Below, piece after piece: positions 1 to 35,250 of a stretch of 64,000 nt of DNA. The notes beneath the pieces are model-generated. The model was not told the DNA's origin. It worked only from the letters and a program-made list of their open reading frames with translations, and made no database searches. How positions within the stretch are numbered: position 1 is the first letter of the stretch; every line of letters begins with the position of its first letter. Where the stretch lies: assembly GCA_051294375.1 (NCBI GenBank), contig CM119270.1, forward strand, positions 12,620,497 through 12,684,496, written 5' to 3'. Source of the DNA: Paraspadella gotoi (lineage: Eukaryota > Chaetognatha). Position numbers and translations under genes: made by a program.

Positions 1-1847
1 CGGATTCCCGCGCCGCTTCGGTTTCCGCTTCCGCTGCAGCCGCCGCTGCAGACGCTGCCGCTTCGGCGGCGGCGATGGCTTCAGCGTCGTCAACTTTGGG
101 CGGCGGCGCAGTTTTGGGTCGTGAAGGAGCCTCGTCCGGTTCGGGAGGAGGAGCTTAAAAATGTATAGTATACATTAACATTTTATATTGTCGCTTTAAA
201 CCAAAAACCTTCTGTCAGACCCTTTTACACACCCAATACCCACCACATCCAAATCGTCCTGTCCCACTCGTCCACACCATCCACAATCCTCTCCCATGTC
301 ACGTCATGTTTAGTTCACCTTCTCTCATGCTTTCTCCATCATTTCACATTTCATTGTGTATCCTCTCTCAAGCCATCCACCATTATTTCGAAATGCCTCA
401 CCCTACGTCATGTTCACCCTTTGTCAAACCTTGCTCCATCCTCTTCCACGCCTTCCCCTCCGTCATGTCAAACCCTTAAATGCCATTCAACATCGTTCTC
501 CCATGCCTTACCCTCCTCCATGAACGCCAACTCCCCGGCGATGGAGTTGGCGTCGTCCGTCCCGATCGCCATGATCGAGGCCTCCACTCGCTCGATCTCA
601 GCGACCTCCGTCGACGCGTCAGCCATCGTGATCATCGCCGCTAAGGGGGGAGGGGAATCTTCATCATCATCATCATCATCATCAGCTTCAACAGAATCAT
701 AAATTATTATCGCTGATGCCCCATAGAGCTTACATTTTTTTCGGCAAATGCTTGTATCTTATTCTCATCGCATCTCCACTCATTCCGCACTCACCAGTTT
801 CTTGGATGTCGATGTCCACTTTTTCTTGAGTCTCCGCCTCGACTTTGTTCTTCATCAGCGTCAGCCTCTCGGTGCGCAATTCCGTCTCCTTCAGCTTGCA
901 CGCCTCCACCACGTTCTTGAAATCCTCCGAGATGCGGACGCTGAGGACCTGAGATCATTGGGGGGGGGCGGCGGTTGGGGGGGGGAAAAGAGAACTCATG
1001 GATGAAAATAAAAAAGATTCGGTTCTTGTTTGTTCTACTATGCTAGATTATATTTTATAACTATGAAATGTTATATTTATGTAAATATTGTATATTAGAA
1101 TTGAGAGAGGGATGTTCATGCTGTCTTCTGGCAAACAAAAGGGAGCGTCTATAAAACCCAACGTATGTAACGTTGTAACATTGTCATGACTACCAAACCA
1201 ACAACTTTCTCACTCACGTGTTTTATCCAACTGAGAAGTCCTTCCGCTCGTTGATAGGAGGTGTAATAGAGTTTGTAAGCCATCGTGTATCGGTGCTGAA
1301 AGGTTTTTAAAAAGACGATCAACGGATTATTTGAATTCATGGCCTTTAAAGGAAACTCATTTCTATTTGTATTCATGGCTTTTAAAGGTAACCTATTTCT
1401 ATTTATATTCATGGCCTTTTAAGGTAACTCATTTCTATTTGTATTCATAGCTTTTAAAGGTAACCTATTTCTATTTATATTCATGGCCTTTTAAGGTAAC
1501 TCATTTTTATTTGTATTCATAGCCTTTAAAGGTAACTTATTTTTATTTGTATTCATGGCCTTTAAAGGTAACTCATTTCTATTTGTATTCATGGCCTTTA
1601 AAGGTAACTTATTTCTATTTGTATTCATGGCCTTTAAAGGTAACTTATTTCTATTCGTATTCATGGCCTTTAAAGGTAACTTATTTCTATTCGTATTCAT
1701 GGCCTTTAAAGGTAACTCATTTCTATTTCTATTCATACCTGGGTAACCATATCCGTGTAGATGTAGTCTATCGCCAGAGCAAGAGTTTCGACCTGGTGGA
1801 ATTGTTACTCTGGATGAAATCTTGAAAGGAGTTTTGACTCTCTTTTA

Positions 1848-1935
<88 letters not shown>

Positions 1936-2135
1936 TCACCTCCGGCGGTTTAAGGTAAGGGAAATCGATGGTGTGCAAGAGTGACTGGGTGTTTTTGAGT
2001 CCGTTGATTGCGAGAACGAGATGGTGTCGGGCCGTGTGGGCGAATTGATAGCGTCGCTTGGGTTCGCTGTGAGAAAAGGGAGGAGAGAGAGAGAGAGCGA
2101 GAGAGACAGAGAGAGAGAGAGCGAGAGAGAGAGAG

Positions 2136-2172
<37 letters not shown>

Positions 2173-4816
2173 TAACGGACATGAATCGCTCTGCTTTGTT
2201 GTTAACAACCGCAATAAAATTTGGGTGGGAATTGCGTTTCATCAGGGAAAAGACGAGCGGCATCGTGGAACCAAATGACGAAAACGGAAACATCTGAATG
2301 GCAACCACGAGGTCGGAGAAGAATTTTTCAATTGTTGCTTGATAAATAAACAAATATTGGTACTTTGGTAGGCTCTCATTATAAATTTTACATAGTGAAA
2401 GGCAAAGCGATCTAAGCTGACAATATTTGCTACATAATATCAAAAAATTTATATATATAATACAAAATATTTTTGATGTTTATGAATAATTTTAATTACG
2501 TCCGTATTTCGACTTATTATTCCAAGTCATCATCAGAAAAATAAGTCGAAATATTTGGCAAAAATAATTTTTTTGTCTTTGGTCTTTTTTTTTGTCTCTT
2601 TCATTAAATAAATTAAACTTATTCATAGTAATACTTTCGGTGTGGGTGAGAGATAATAAATCAATCAAACATTTTATCGCGTAAACAAAAAGCGGTTTTC
2701 TCAAGCAACCAATCAATACATCGACCCTCGGCTTTACCTCGCGGGCACGGAGGCCAAGTGGTACCAGGTCTGCACCGCGGCGTAGAGTCTTGACGCCGCC
2801 TGCTTGGTCAATTCCGACGACGTCGTCCACTTGTGATTCGCGACGGCGATTCTTTGTTTTCGATCCTGAGTCGAAGATTAAATTATTATTTATTAATAAT
2901 TCCATCATTTAATGTACTGAAAAATTTATTATTCATTTTTATGAGAAGAAAAACTCATGCACATATGGATAAATTGACCATTTAATCGGATTGTGAACGA
3001 AAATTCAATAAAGTTAAACTGAAGTGAAAACCTATAAAATCTTTTTTCAGCAGCGTAGTGGATAATTAACATCTGCCCATCACTCCATCAGCCCCATTAC
3101 ACAATCACATTACACATACACATTACTCCATCGTTACAAATTACTCCATCACCTCCAAAGCGTCCAGCTCCGTCTCCAGCCGCTCCTCCTCGCTGCTGCC
3201 GTAATCGCCGAAGATGGAGGCCATCATCCTATCGTGCTGCAGCTGCACCTCCAAGAACCTCTTGCTCTTCCGCTGCAGCAGCTGTACCAGCGTCCCCTTA
3301 GCGTCTCTGGTCTGCTGCGTCAAGTCAACTTCTTTCTTGGCGATCTCTTGTCGGTTCAGAGCCGCGAGGTACTCCTCCTGCGAACAAAAACAATTCTTGT
3401 TCAATTCAGAGTAAAATCTCAATAGCAAATGTAATTGAGCAATCAAAGTTCTTCTAAAAATGTACCACATTGATCACTTAAAACTTAGTATCAAACCTGT
3501 TCTTTTTTGTGCATGATTTCGTAATCCGGAGTTTGTTTAAAGTATTGTTCCACTTGTATAACGTCGTTGTATTCCTTGTATCTGTATAATTATAATGATT
3601 ATAATTTAAAACGACTTGGGATAACATAAACGTACATTTTTTAAAAAAGATACAACTAAAACCCACGTGATCTGCTGGTGTTCCACCAGTTTTTGTTGCT
3701 TCTCCAGCAGGACCCGCTCAAGCTCCACTAATTCCTCCTTGGCCTGCTCCAGCCGTTTCAACGGGTTCGACTCCATCAAGGTCTTGAGCTCATACTCCAG
3801 AGCGATGAACCGCGACAGCACTTCCTTTGTCATCTGGATGGGCTCTGGAAGGGGTGTAGGATAGTGGGGTCAAACTTTCTTAAAGTTTTAAATACCTAAA
3901 GAAATTTTTAGTCTGTCATTTCGCCTTTAGAAATCAAACATTTCCTACTAGTATCTTTTTATGTATTAAGTATTAAAATAGTTTTTCAAGCACTACTAGT
4001 TCATGATTCAATCTAATATTTTTTGATACTGGTAGGATTTGTGTCTCGTAATAGTTTATTATTGATTCGGTCTTGCATACCAGATTGGAAAATAATAAAA
4101 ACAAAGTAGATTTAATAATTTATTAATTGTGAAATACCACTGTAATTCTGTCTGTTTGCACCTCAGAGGAAGACAGAGAACTTCGAAGTTCAGTGCAATT
4201 CACAATGAATAAATTATTAAATCTACTTTGTTTTTATTATTTTTCAATCTGGTATGCAAGACCGAATCAATAATAAACTATTACTAGACAAATATTTTTT
4301 ATGTTCTTCTAAATATAACATGTAAATTGAATTTCAAATCAAGTTCCAATCACCTTGATCCGGACTCATGACTCTGCTTCTGTTGGAGTGATTGGATCCT
4401 CGACTCGGAGATCGAATCTCCAGACTTTGATTGGACACGGCCGCCTGAAAAGAACGACAAAGAAAGATTTCCCTGTCTCTTCTCCTTTTGTTCTCTTTTT
4501 GTCCCTGTCACGCTTTACCAGGTGCGGTTGCGACGCCGTCGACTGTGGGGGAATCTGCTGGGGTTGCGCCGGTTGCTGCTGTTGAAGGAAGGCGGCGGGC
4601 TGTTGTGGCTGCTGTTGATAGCCGATGTTGGGATAAACGACTTGAGTTTGTTGATAACCGGTGACTATCATCGATTTGCCCTGTTGTTGTCAAAGAGGGA
4701 CTGAGTATTTATTGTATAAGTAAGTAAGTATTGATGAAATAATAGTATCATACTTGAGTCTGATTTTGAGGAAATCTTTGGTTTGTCGTCGTGGGCGCTG
4801 ATGCCGTGCACCCCAT
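1..4816 (-). CDS. N-myristoylation-motif coiled-coil protein, 10 exons, 3' end outside window
   Basis: I do not recognise the family. Exons (minus strand, high to low): 4816-4754, 4680-4519, 4444-4354, 3844-3667, 3581-3497, 3377-3153, 2865-2738, 940-795, 640-512 and 153-1 (open at the window edge). Every junction is GT-AG and every phase matches, giving one continuous frame of about 430 residues so far. It starts MGCTASAP, a classic Gly2-myristoylation/Cys3-palmitoylation context, so membrane anchoring is inferred. A Gln/Pro-rich stretch (residues about 30-75) and a Ser/Arg-rich stretch follow. Then comes a long charged helical region (from about 107) with heptad-like runs such as LEQAKEELVELERVLLEKQQ and the distinctive FGDYGSSEEERLETELDALE. 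The C-terminal part is Ala/Pro/Glu-rich. The third acceptor from the end lies at 941-942; an upstream AG gives the wrong phase. A cytoskeletal or membrane scaffold role is a guess. Confidence 0.75.
159..511. other. Intron, C/T-rich, no further feature
   Basis: This lies between the last two visible exons of the minus-strand coiled-coil gene. It is rich in CCATC/CATTC words. No second gene or repeat unit is evident. Confidence 0.5.
1330..1736. repeat. 36-bp minisatellite, about 11 copies, in an intron
   Basis: The word GGCCTTTAAAGGTAAC recurs at exact 36-base steps, with TTCATTTCTATTTGTATTCA between. Because 36 is divisible by three, both strands show spurious open frames with 12-residue repeats (MNTNRNKLPLKA on minus, MAFKGNSFLFVF on plus). 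It sits in the large intron 941-2737 and no splice signals frame it, so it is read as non-coding. Each unit contains the palindrome CCTTTAAAGG. Confidence 0.9.
1851..1936. repeat. (TCTG)n/(CT)n microsatellite
   Basis: Short TCTG repeats pass into about 60 bp of pure CT. This is intronic to the minus-strand coiled-coil gene. Confidence 0.95.
2080..2168. repeat. (GA)n microsatellite
   Basis: An interrupted GA tract about 145 bp from the (CT)n tract at 1851-1936. Together they form a possible purine/pyrimidine hairpin pair within the intron. Confidence 0.95.
4049..4283. mobile_element. Foldback MITE-like element in an intron
   Basis: Two arms of about 85 bp are near-perfect inverted copies (4049-4135 and 4196-4283). 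The left arm starts TAATAGTTTATTATTGATTC and the right arm ends with its complement. Between them is a 60-bp core including CAGAGGAAGACAGAG and CTTCGAAGTTC. I see no clear target duplication and no coding capacity. It lies between exons 4354 and 3844 of the coiled-coil gene. The core spacing vaguely resembles the hammerhead-like cores of the larger foldback elements in this window, but the match is too weak to call. Confidence 0.75.
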
Positions 4817-4920
4817 CCTCTCAGTTTTATAGTCCGTTTTATTTTTTTTTTTCTGATGTTTATTTATATTGATTTACTGCTGGAAAATTACTACGAATTA
4901 CTAAAAAAAAAATTAACTGA

Positions 4921-5150
4921 TAAGGGGGTTGCGCCGGTTGCTGTAGTTGAAGAACGGTGACGAACTGTTTTGGCTGCTGTTGGAAACAGGTGTTGGGATA
5001 AACGACTTGAGTTTGTTGATAACCGGTGACTATCATCGTTTTCCCCCTTTGTCAAAGATGGACAGAGTTTTTTTATATCTTTTTTTTTTCTTTCGATTCC
5101 CTGCTGGAGAATTAGGACGAATTACTAATAATAAAAAAATAACCGATTAG
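4921..5150 (-). pseudogene. Degenerate copy of the Gln-rich exon, upstream of the start
   Basis: On the minus strand 5040-4927 reproduces most of the exon at 4680-4519 (MIVTGYQQTQVVYPN, then a diverged Gln/Pro stretch ending QQPAQPP). The flanking CTGCTGGARAATTANNACGAATTACTAA word also occurs twice (about 4877-4905 and 5102-5130), so a segment was tandemly duplicated. This copy lies 5' of the ATG exon, has no matching donor, and runs into A/T tracts. It is therefore probably a dead exon or 5'-UTR material. Confidence 0.6.
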
Positions 5151-5379
5151 GTTTGAAATTTTAATAATAGTAACTGTATTACAGGTTTTTTCCGTTGATT
5201 GTTTTCTCAACATTCCACAACTCTTTGTCTTGTCATCGTCGATTCGTTATTCCTCCCGTCATTCCAGAACTTTCCTCTTTTCCACCATAAGATTGAGGCA
5301 AAAAAAAAACTTATATATCGTCAGACAGTTCCGGGCTAAACACGGAAAAAACACGCTTTACCATTCGACGCACGAACTC

Positions 5380-5475
5380 GGCCAATAAGAGGGCGCGATT
5401 GAACGTCACTCTGGGGATTCGACGAATCGGAGCGAAGATGACGAGCGACGATTGACCAATCGGAACCCGAGAAGG
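5380..5475 (-). promoter_or_regulatory. Candidate promoter, CCAAT/CpG-rich
   Basis: A GC- and CpG-rich island in AT-rich surroundings with two CCAAT words (GGCCAATAAG near 5381, GACCAATCGG near 5454). It lies about 600 bp upstream of the minus-strand ATG at 4816. The role is inferred from composition and position only; no TATA box is evident. Confidence 0.35.
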
Positions 5476-5559
5476 ACTCCCGACGACGCGGGGTCGCTTG
5501 TGTTGATCCCTGTTTGATCGTCATGGTGACCAAACTCGGGTAAAAACATAGTAGATGTA

Positions 5560-5635
5560 AGTTGAGGATGAAATTTGAGGAGGAGGAGGAGGAGCAGGAG
5601 GAGGAGGAGGAGGAGGAGGAAGAAGAAGAGGTGGT
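5560..5635. repeat. (GGA)n purine tract
   Basis: GAGGAGGAGG repeats with rare interruptions. The open frame across it is low complexity. Confidence 0.85.
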
Positions 5636-5890
5636 GAGGATATATTTTAGAAAAATAATTCAATTGTGCATGAAGGAATTGATAATCAGTTGATGAGGGT
5701 ACATAAAAAATTATTAAGAGGAAGGAAATGAGACAAGAGAATAAAAGAGTACTACCATTAAAAAAAAAGAAAATAAATAAAATGAGAGGAAATTAATTTC
5801 TTTCCGATGTCTGTCTGAGTGAATCACGTGCCTTCGTGACGGGAAGAAGAATTAAATGATGGGACAAGAATTAAATGTCTTTTCTCTCAT

Positions 5891-6042
<152 letters not shown>

Positions 6043-6471
6043 TGTCTCTTTCCCTTGAAATCACGTTGTAAACCGCCCCCCCTTCGCTCGTTCGAAAGTA
6101 AATAGAAGAGAATCGCTACGTACATAGGACCCGAGGTGCAGAACAAAGTTGGCATAAGAATCGCATAAAAGGTTTTTATGTCTCCGAACGGCGGCGCGGC
6201 CCGGCAGCGTTGCACGGCATGGCTGCGCGGCGCGGCGACTCGATCGCCCGAAAACTGGGAGCGATAAAAAGCTTGGAATCTAAGGAACGCGTTATGGAAG
6301 CGATGGAAGGGAAAGGAAAGAGACAAGAGAGCGATGCTTGGTTGAATCCTCTTTTTAAAAAAAAACAATCACTGGGAAACGGTTGGAAATTTATTGTTGG
6401 AGAGACATCTTGTGGTTGTGGTGGGAGGTTTATGTTTTGCCCGTTAGACTCGTACAGACGCCATTTTAAGA

Positions 6472-6487
6472 AAGAGAGAGAGAGGGA

Positions 6488-6540
<53 letters not shown>

Positions 6541-6585
6541 AGAGAGAGAGAGAGAAGGGAGAGAGAGGGAGAGAGAGAGAGCAAT
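6472..6585. repeat. (GA)n microsatellite
   Basis: GA repeats with GGGA interruptions. Between this tract and the preceding CT tract is a short CpG-rich segment (6185-6260) that could belong to a 5' exon, but I found no frame or splice support. Confidence 0.95.
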
Positions 6586-6599
6586 TCCCCTCCAAAGAT

Positions 6600-8179
6600 A
6601 TCTACTTTTGTACTACTACTACTACTAAGTACCCACTTTTTCCCGCGGACGAGAAAAGACAAAAAACAAAAATTAAGGTAAACAAACAATTTTTATTGGA
6701 TTTTAATAAAAAAGACAAATTTATAAAAAAGAGGCAAAATCAAAAATTATTAACAACATGATTAAGAAAAGAAAGAAATTATTCTTACTAATATGTTAAT
6801 TTTCAATAAACCTTGTGAATACTGTGAATGGATCGATAATAACCCGCCATTGGAATTCCTCTCATTCTTTCACAGGAAACTAATGTGATTCTCGCGAAGC
6901 TTCGATAATTCCCTTCCCAGTCAATATTAACCTCGTGAAGGATTAGAAAAAAGAGTTCAATTTTCACAGAAAGGATTATTTCACAAACCCCGTCGTCGTT
7001 AATAGAATCAAACGAAAGAATTGTTCAGTGCGAAAGAATAATTACGGTAGCTAAGCTTAAAACATAGATCATAATATACTAGCATCTGGTCCTGATATCC
7101 TTTACTTACCCCGGCACGTCATTGTCCTCTTCCTCCTTCTTTCCCCACACTTACTCCTCCATATCCCCCTCACTTCCCATATAATTTCCTCACATTCTAC
7201 TGTTCCATTCCCCACGCCCCCCCTCTTCTCCTCCGCTACTTCATTTTCACTCCATAAAATCTCCACCAAATTTTCATATAGTTTTTTTCCCCCATTTTTT
7301 TTCTCTCTCTCTCTCTCTCTTTTTCTCCTAATTCGAATCCATTATTTTTTTCTCTTCTCATTTTCATTTCGTCTCGATTTTTTTTTCCTTTTATCTTCTT
7401 CGTTTCTTCTTCATTCGTCTTCCTCATCCACCTCCTCCTCCTCCTCCAGCTGCGCCTCCTCCTCCTCCCTCTTTTAACTCACCCACGCCGCAAAAGAAAC
7501 TCACTTTTTCACTCCCGACTTTTTAATCTCGCGTCTTTCGAATTAACATCTGTTTGTTCATCGATTAAAACGAAGGCGACGAGAAGTTTAAGAAAAAAAA
7601 AACATTTTTCATGACGGACACTTGGTACAGGGTGTCTCGCCATCAACTAATGTGGAAAGATCTTGTCAATACTGTGTTGTTCGCTGTCTTTAAAATTCCG
7701 CGACAATAAATAATAAATAATGATAATCATAACATTAGTGTATGTACATATAAATATCGGTTATCCCTCTGGTAAACATTGCCCGGTTAAAAAACCGTAA
7801 CAAGTATCCATTTTTTAAAAATAATTTGAATGATGATATTTATTTTTTTTAAAGGTTACACAAGTTAAGATAAACTAAACATTTACAGCGTTTGCAGCTA
7901 CTATTAATTAGGCAACTTAACTTGTTAGAACGCGCGTAAAACAAATTGACCGACATCTTTAATTTGCTAACAGGAATTTAAGTTAATGATTCTCTTTCTT
8001 TACTATTTTTTTTTACCTTTAAATACGATTTTTCGCGAGCGAAATCCTCGTTTTTCTTCTCCCTTCTCACCTCGATTAATGTCTACGCGGAGTTCGGAGC
8101 AAAATGCGAAAATCCAAATCGCCAAAACATCAAGAGAGAAAAAAAAAGACATTTTAAAGCAAAAAAAGCGATGATCTCT
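6600..8179. other. Intergenic, AT-rich, no gene seen
   Basis: AT-rich sequence with pyrimidine-rich stretches (7120-7470) and CTCCTC runs. No splice-framed open reading frame was found. Confidence 0.5.
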
Positions 8180-8193
8180 GTCGCCTAGCAACC
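8180..8193 (+). promoter_or_regulatory. X-box (RFX-type) motif
   Basis: GTCGCCTAGCAACC matches the imperfect palindromic X-box (GTYRCC-NN-RGYAAC) bound by RFX factors, which commonly control cilium genes in animals. It is 1.3 kb upstream of the start of the plus-strand PH gene. Whether it regulates that gene is inference. A 14-base degenerate motif can occur by chance. Confidence 0.35.
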
Positions 8194-8354
8194 GAGGACC
8201 TGTTCTTAAAGTGTTTGTCTGTCACAGAGAAACAGACATTTGCGCTGGTAGACAACGTAGATTCAGCGGGTGAACGCGGATTACTTTAATTACTTCAATT
8301 CCCTCCATTCTACGTCAGCGATATTCGCTATCGAGCCTGTCGCTTGTTCAAGAC

Positions 8355-8440
8355 AAAGACAACGACGACCACCACGACCACAACGACCACAACGACAACA
8401 ACGACAACAAAGACAACAACGACAACAACGACAACAATTT
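8355..8440. repeat. (CAACGA)n/(CAA)n microsatellite
   Basis: AACGACAAC repeats give an Arg/Gln open frame that has no credible start or splice sites. Confidence 0.85.
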
Positions 8441-8689
8441 TACGAGAGTCCTCTCTACTCTTGACCGCATCGTTCGTCCATCGGATTCTGTGATAAAGAA
8501 AAAAAAAGAGTTGGCCCGAGTCGATTCTTATCTGACCTTCCGACCCTGAAGTCTAATTCCCCCCTCCCCCCTGCGGACCAGCCCCCCCTCGTCTTCTTCT
8601 TCGTCTCAGCCGGAAAAAAAAGGAAAAAATAGACTCACCTCTTCTCATTTTCTTGGGTAAGACTAGAAAATTTCGGACTTACCCTCAAC

Positions 8690-8975
8690 TTCATCGTCGT
8701 CGTCGTCGTCGACAGTCGACAGTCTTTGTCTTTGTCATCATCAGTGTCATTGTCATAATCATGATTGTCAAGGAACTCGTTCTTCTAATCAATAATCCTT
8801 TTAATCATCTTCATCGTCTTCTCCATCATCAACATCATCATCATCATCATCAGCTTCATCATCATCATCATTCTCATCATCATCATCATCGTCATCTCCA
8901 TCATCAACATCATCATCATCATTATCATCATCATCATCAGCTTCATCATCATCATCATTCTCATCATCATCGACC
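8690..8975. repeat. (TCATCA)n low-complexity tract
   Basis: CATCAT/TCGTCG repeats with an approximately 65-bp higher-order duplication (CAACATCATCATC...CAGCTTCATCATC... occurs twice). His-rich and Met-rich open frames on the two strands are artefacts. Confidence 0.9.
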
Positions 8976-9466
8976 TCACTTCTCGACTTCGCATCTTCGC
9001 GACTTAAATCAACTTTTTTTTCTTATCTCGACCCTCAAGTGGGGTGGTCCACCTTCGCCAACTCCCCCTTAGCAGGTTGGCCATTTGGTCATTTCGCGAG
9101 GCGTCTCTCTCGTCATCGACTGCGTTGTCTTATAATTATTATGTATATATATCTTGTCGTATCCTTTAGGTCACGATTACTATTTCTCGTTTATTTATCA
9201 ATTTTTCCATTTATTAAATCTTATTTTCTATTGGAATTTTTGTAATTTATATCGAACCAACACTTTCTACCTCTTCACGAATTTTCCTTTACAGTTCAAA
9301 ATAACATCGAATCAAATGAACGTTAAAATTATACTAATTACTTAATAAAGAGTCTCTAATAAATAATAAGCAACAAAATTAAATTAAATTAGACGCAGCA
9401 GTCAATTTTTTTTGGTTGCAATGGAATCGTTTTTCTCGTCGTCGTGACGAAACGAAAGGCAGCAAC

Positions 9467-32625
<23,159 letters not shown>

Positions 32626-32899
32626 CAATGACAAATGACAATGACAATGACAATGACAATGACAAATTCCGGCGTCCGACGGAAACTCTTATGACAACGA
32701 CAAAAAGAACAATATGAAAAAGGACAATAACGATCGCATCGACCGCTCCCTTTAGACTGCATTCAGGCAGGCAGCGTTCAACACGTATTGAAATGTTGTT
32801 AACTATTAGTTTTCCATTTGTAAAATTGAAACTTTAAATGAATTTCGTTAACCCGTACAACTATGTTAGTAATTTTTTATTCAAAAGTTATTCCAAAAG

Positions 32900-32905
32900 A
32901 ATAAA
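32900..32905 (+). terminator. Candidate polyadenylation signal AATAAA
   Basis: AATAAA lies 275 bp after the TGA at 32625. It is the first such hexamer in reasonable range, but AT-rich context makes chance likely. Confidence 0.3.
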
Positions 32906-33372
32906 AATGCGTTAACTTTAATTTGAAAACTCGATTTCGTCAAAGTTTATGTATCCAATACTCAGTTAATTCCGAGTTTTAACTGAGGCCATTGAAAAAG
33001 ACTTCCATCGATATAGTTAAAGCAGTACATTCAACAGGACATATAGATAAAGAGACTAATTATATTTTACTAAGTAAGAAGTTTGAAATAATAGGTTAAC
33101 AAAACAGAGAAAAGGAAAATTAACAATATGCTAACAAAATATTTAGAATATACATAGAACAGTGAATTAAAATAATATTCAACAGTTTGCAGTGACGTTG
33201 AAGATGCAGCATCAGGTTGGAATCGTCTTCGGCGCCGACCAGACGACGTCATTGATGTGACAATTGGTTTGTGAGAGATCGAGACAATTAACCAATCAAC
33301 GATCGAGGAATGAGGATCGTATCGATTAATGTGAAAAAAGTCATGAACGTTGAGAGGCAGAGCAGAGAGAGA

Positions 33373-33410
<38 letters not shown>

Positions 33411-33599
33411 GCAGAGTCCCTCTCGGATCGTAGAACCGGGACCCAATCCCCTTCAACGAAGCGAATCTCTTCTCCCTCCGATTATAAACTCTTCGGGATT
33501 TTTACGCTAATTTCATCTCCTTTGAGCGATGGACCAATCACCGGCCGAGTTAGAACACCGACCTATCACAAAACTCGATCCGACATCGACCAATCAGTC

Positions 33600-33654
33600 G
33601 ACGAGATTCTTTCACCGGTCGGTTTTTGCCGGTGAAAATTTTCTCTCCTCTCTA

Positions 33655-33739
<85 letters not shown>

Positions 33740-34395
33740 TCTTTCTTTATTTTCTTCTTATCTCTCCCAGACGAAAAAACCCCTTTACTCTCCACAGGAT
33801 TTATCTTTACTTTTCTAAAAACCGAAAATATTTCCGTTAATTTTTTTTTCCAAACGCGTTCCTCTTCTCTCTTTATAAAAATCTTTAAAACGAAAATAAA
33901 GAGAATTTGAATTAAATTAAAATTAAATAAAAAAAAGTCAAGGGAACATTTNNNNNNNNNNNNNNNNNNNNNNNNNTCGGATCGATTTTTTCCAGAACTT
34001 TTTCTTGAAAGGCAAACACCACAACACACCAGAACCGATGAGAGAGAGAGAGAGAGAGAGAGAGCAGAGAAGAGAGAGAGAGGAGAGAGAGAGATATTGA
34101 GAGAGACGAGAGAGAGAGAGAGAGAAGAGAGAAAGAAATTTGCATTAGTGCCTTCTTTATTGGCCGAAAAATATTACCGTTTACGATGACAATCTCTTTT
34201 TTTTTTTTAAATCGGGCCTCCTTTCGATTCGCAAGAAAAAAAAGTTTTACAATGGAGACCCCATTATTGCGCCGTTGTTGTTTATCCGCTCGAACAAAAT
34301 CAATATCGAAGGGAGAGAGAGAGAGAGATGAGAGAGAGAGACAGAGAGAGAGAGACGAGAGCGACACCCAGATGAGAGAGAGACGAGTGAGAGAG

Positions 34396-34432
<37 letters not shown>

Positions 34433-34460
34433 AAGAGAGAGAGAGAAGACGAGAGAGAGA

Positions 34461-34511
<51 letters not shown>

Positions 34512-34736
34512 AAACTTCCGCCGTGCATATGAAGCGTAACATCCTCTTTCCTCCTGTGTATTGTAATCTTCATTCATCGTCTGGATCTCTCCCTCTCTCT
34601 CTCTTTCTCCTCTCTCTCTCTCTCTCTCCTCTGCACAACAATAATCTTTCCCTTCCCAGTAGGTTTTTTTTATCTCGAAATAAAAGACGACGATATCCTT
34701 CGCTTTACATAGTATGACGACGACCGAACGACGAGA

Positions 34737-34773
<37 letters not shown>

Positions 34774-34922
34774 ACGACACGACGACGAACACGACGCACG
34801 AACGAACGAGTCGGATATCAGATCGGCGACGACGTCGGTATTTCTCTTTCCTTATGTCCATCGCCCTCAAATTCGCCTCCAAATTTTTTTCACTTCATAA
34901 CATTTTCGTAGGATTTTTTTCC

Positions 34923-34979
<57 letters not shown>

Positions 34980-35157
34980 CTCTCTCTCTCTCTCCTCTTT
35001 CTCACTCTTCCCCTTTTCTACTCGACTTCTGGAAAAAAAGCATCCCCCCGGTGAATATTACGAAAAAAGCAAAAATGCATCCGGAGTGAAAGATTTTTTC
35101 TCTGCTCTCTCTCTCTCATCTCTCTCCTCTCATCTCTCTCTTTCTATTTCCTTTTCC

Positions 35158-35196
<39 letters not shown>

Positions 35197-35250
35197 CTCT
35201 CTCTCTTCTTCCTCTCCAAGAGAAATGAGAAAAAAAAAATAAGTTTTCCT
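33600..35250 (+). repeat. Duplicated segment X (inverted copy at 41820-39830)
   Basis: CGGTCGGTTTTTGCCG at 33615 reappears in reverse near 41810, AACGCGTTCCTC at 33854 near 41475, ATGGAGACC..TTGTTTATCCGC at 34252 near 39861, and the CATCCCCCCGGTGAA stretch at 35041 near 40070. Long GA/CT tracts (33660-33730, 34035-34130, 34310-34510, 34930-34990) and a (GAC)n tract (34724-34800) fill the segment. A 25-N gap lies at 33952. Confidence 0.75.

Noticed and set aside
1491-1736. 81-residue repeat protein MNTNRNKLPLKA
   Set aside because: Unit length is a multiple of three and the tract is intronic. The opposite strand is equally open.
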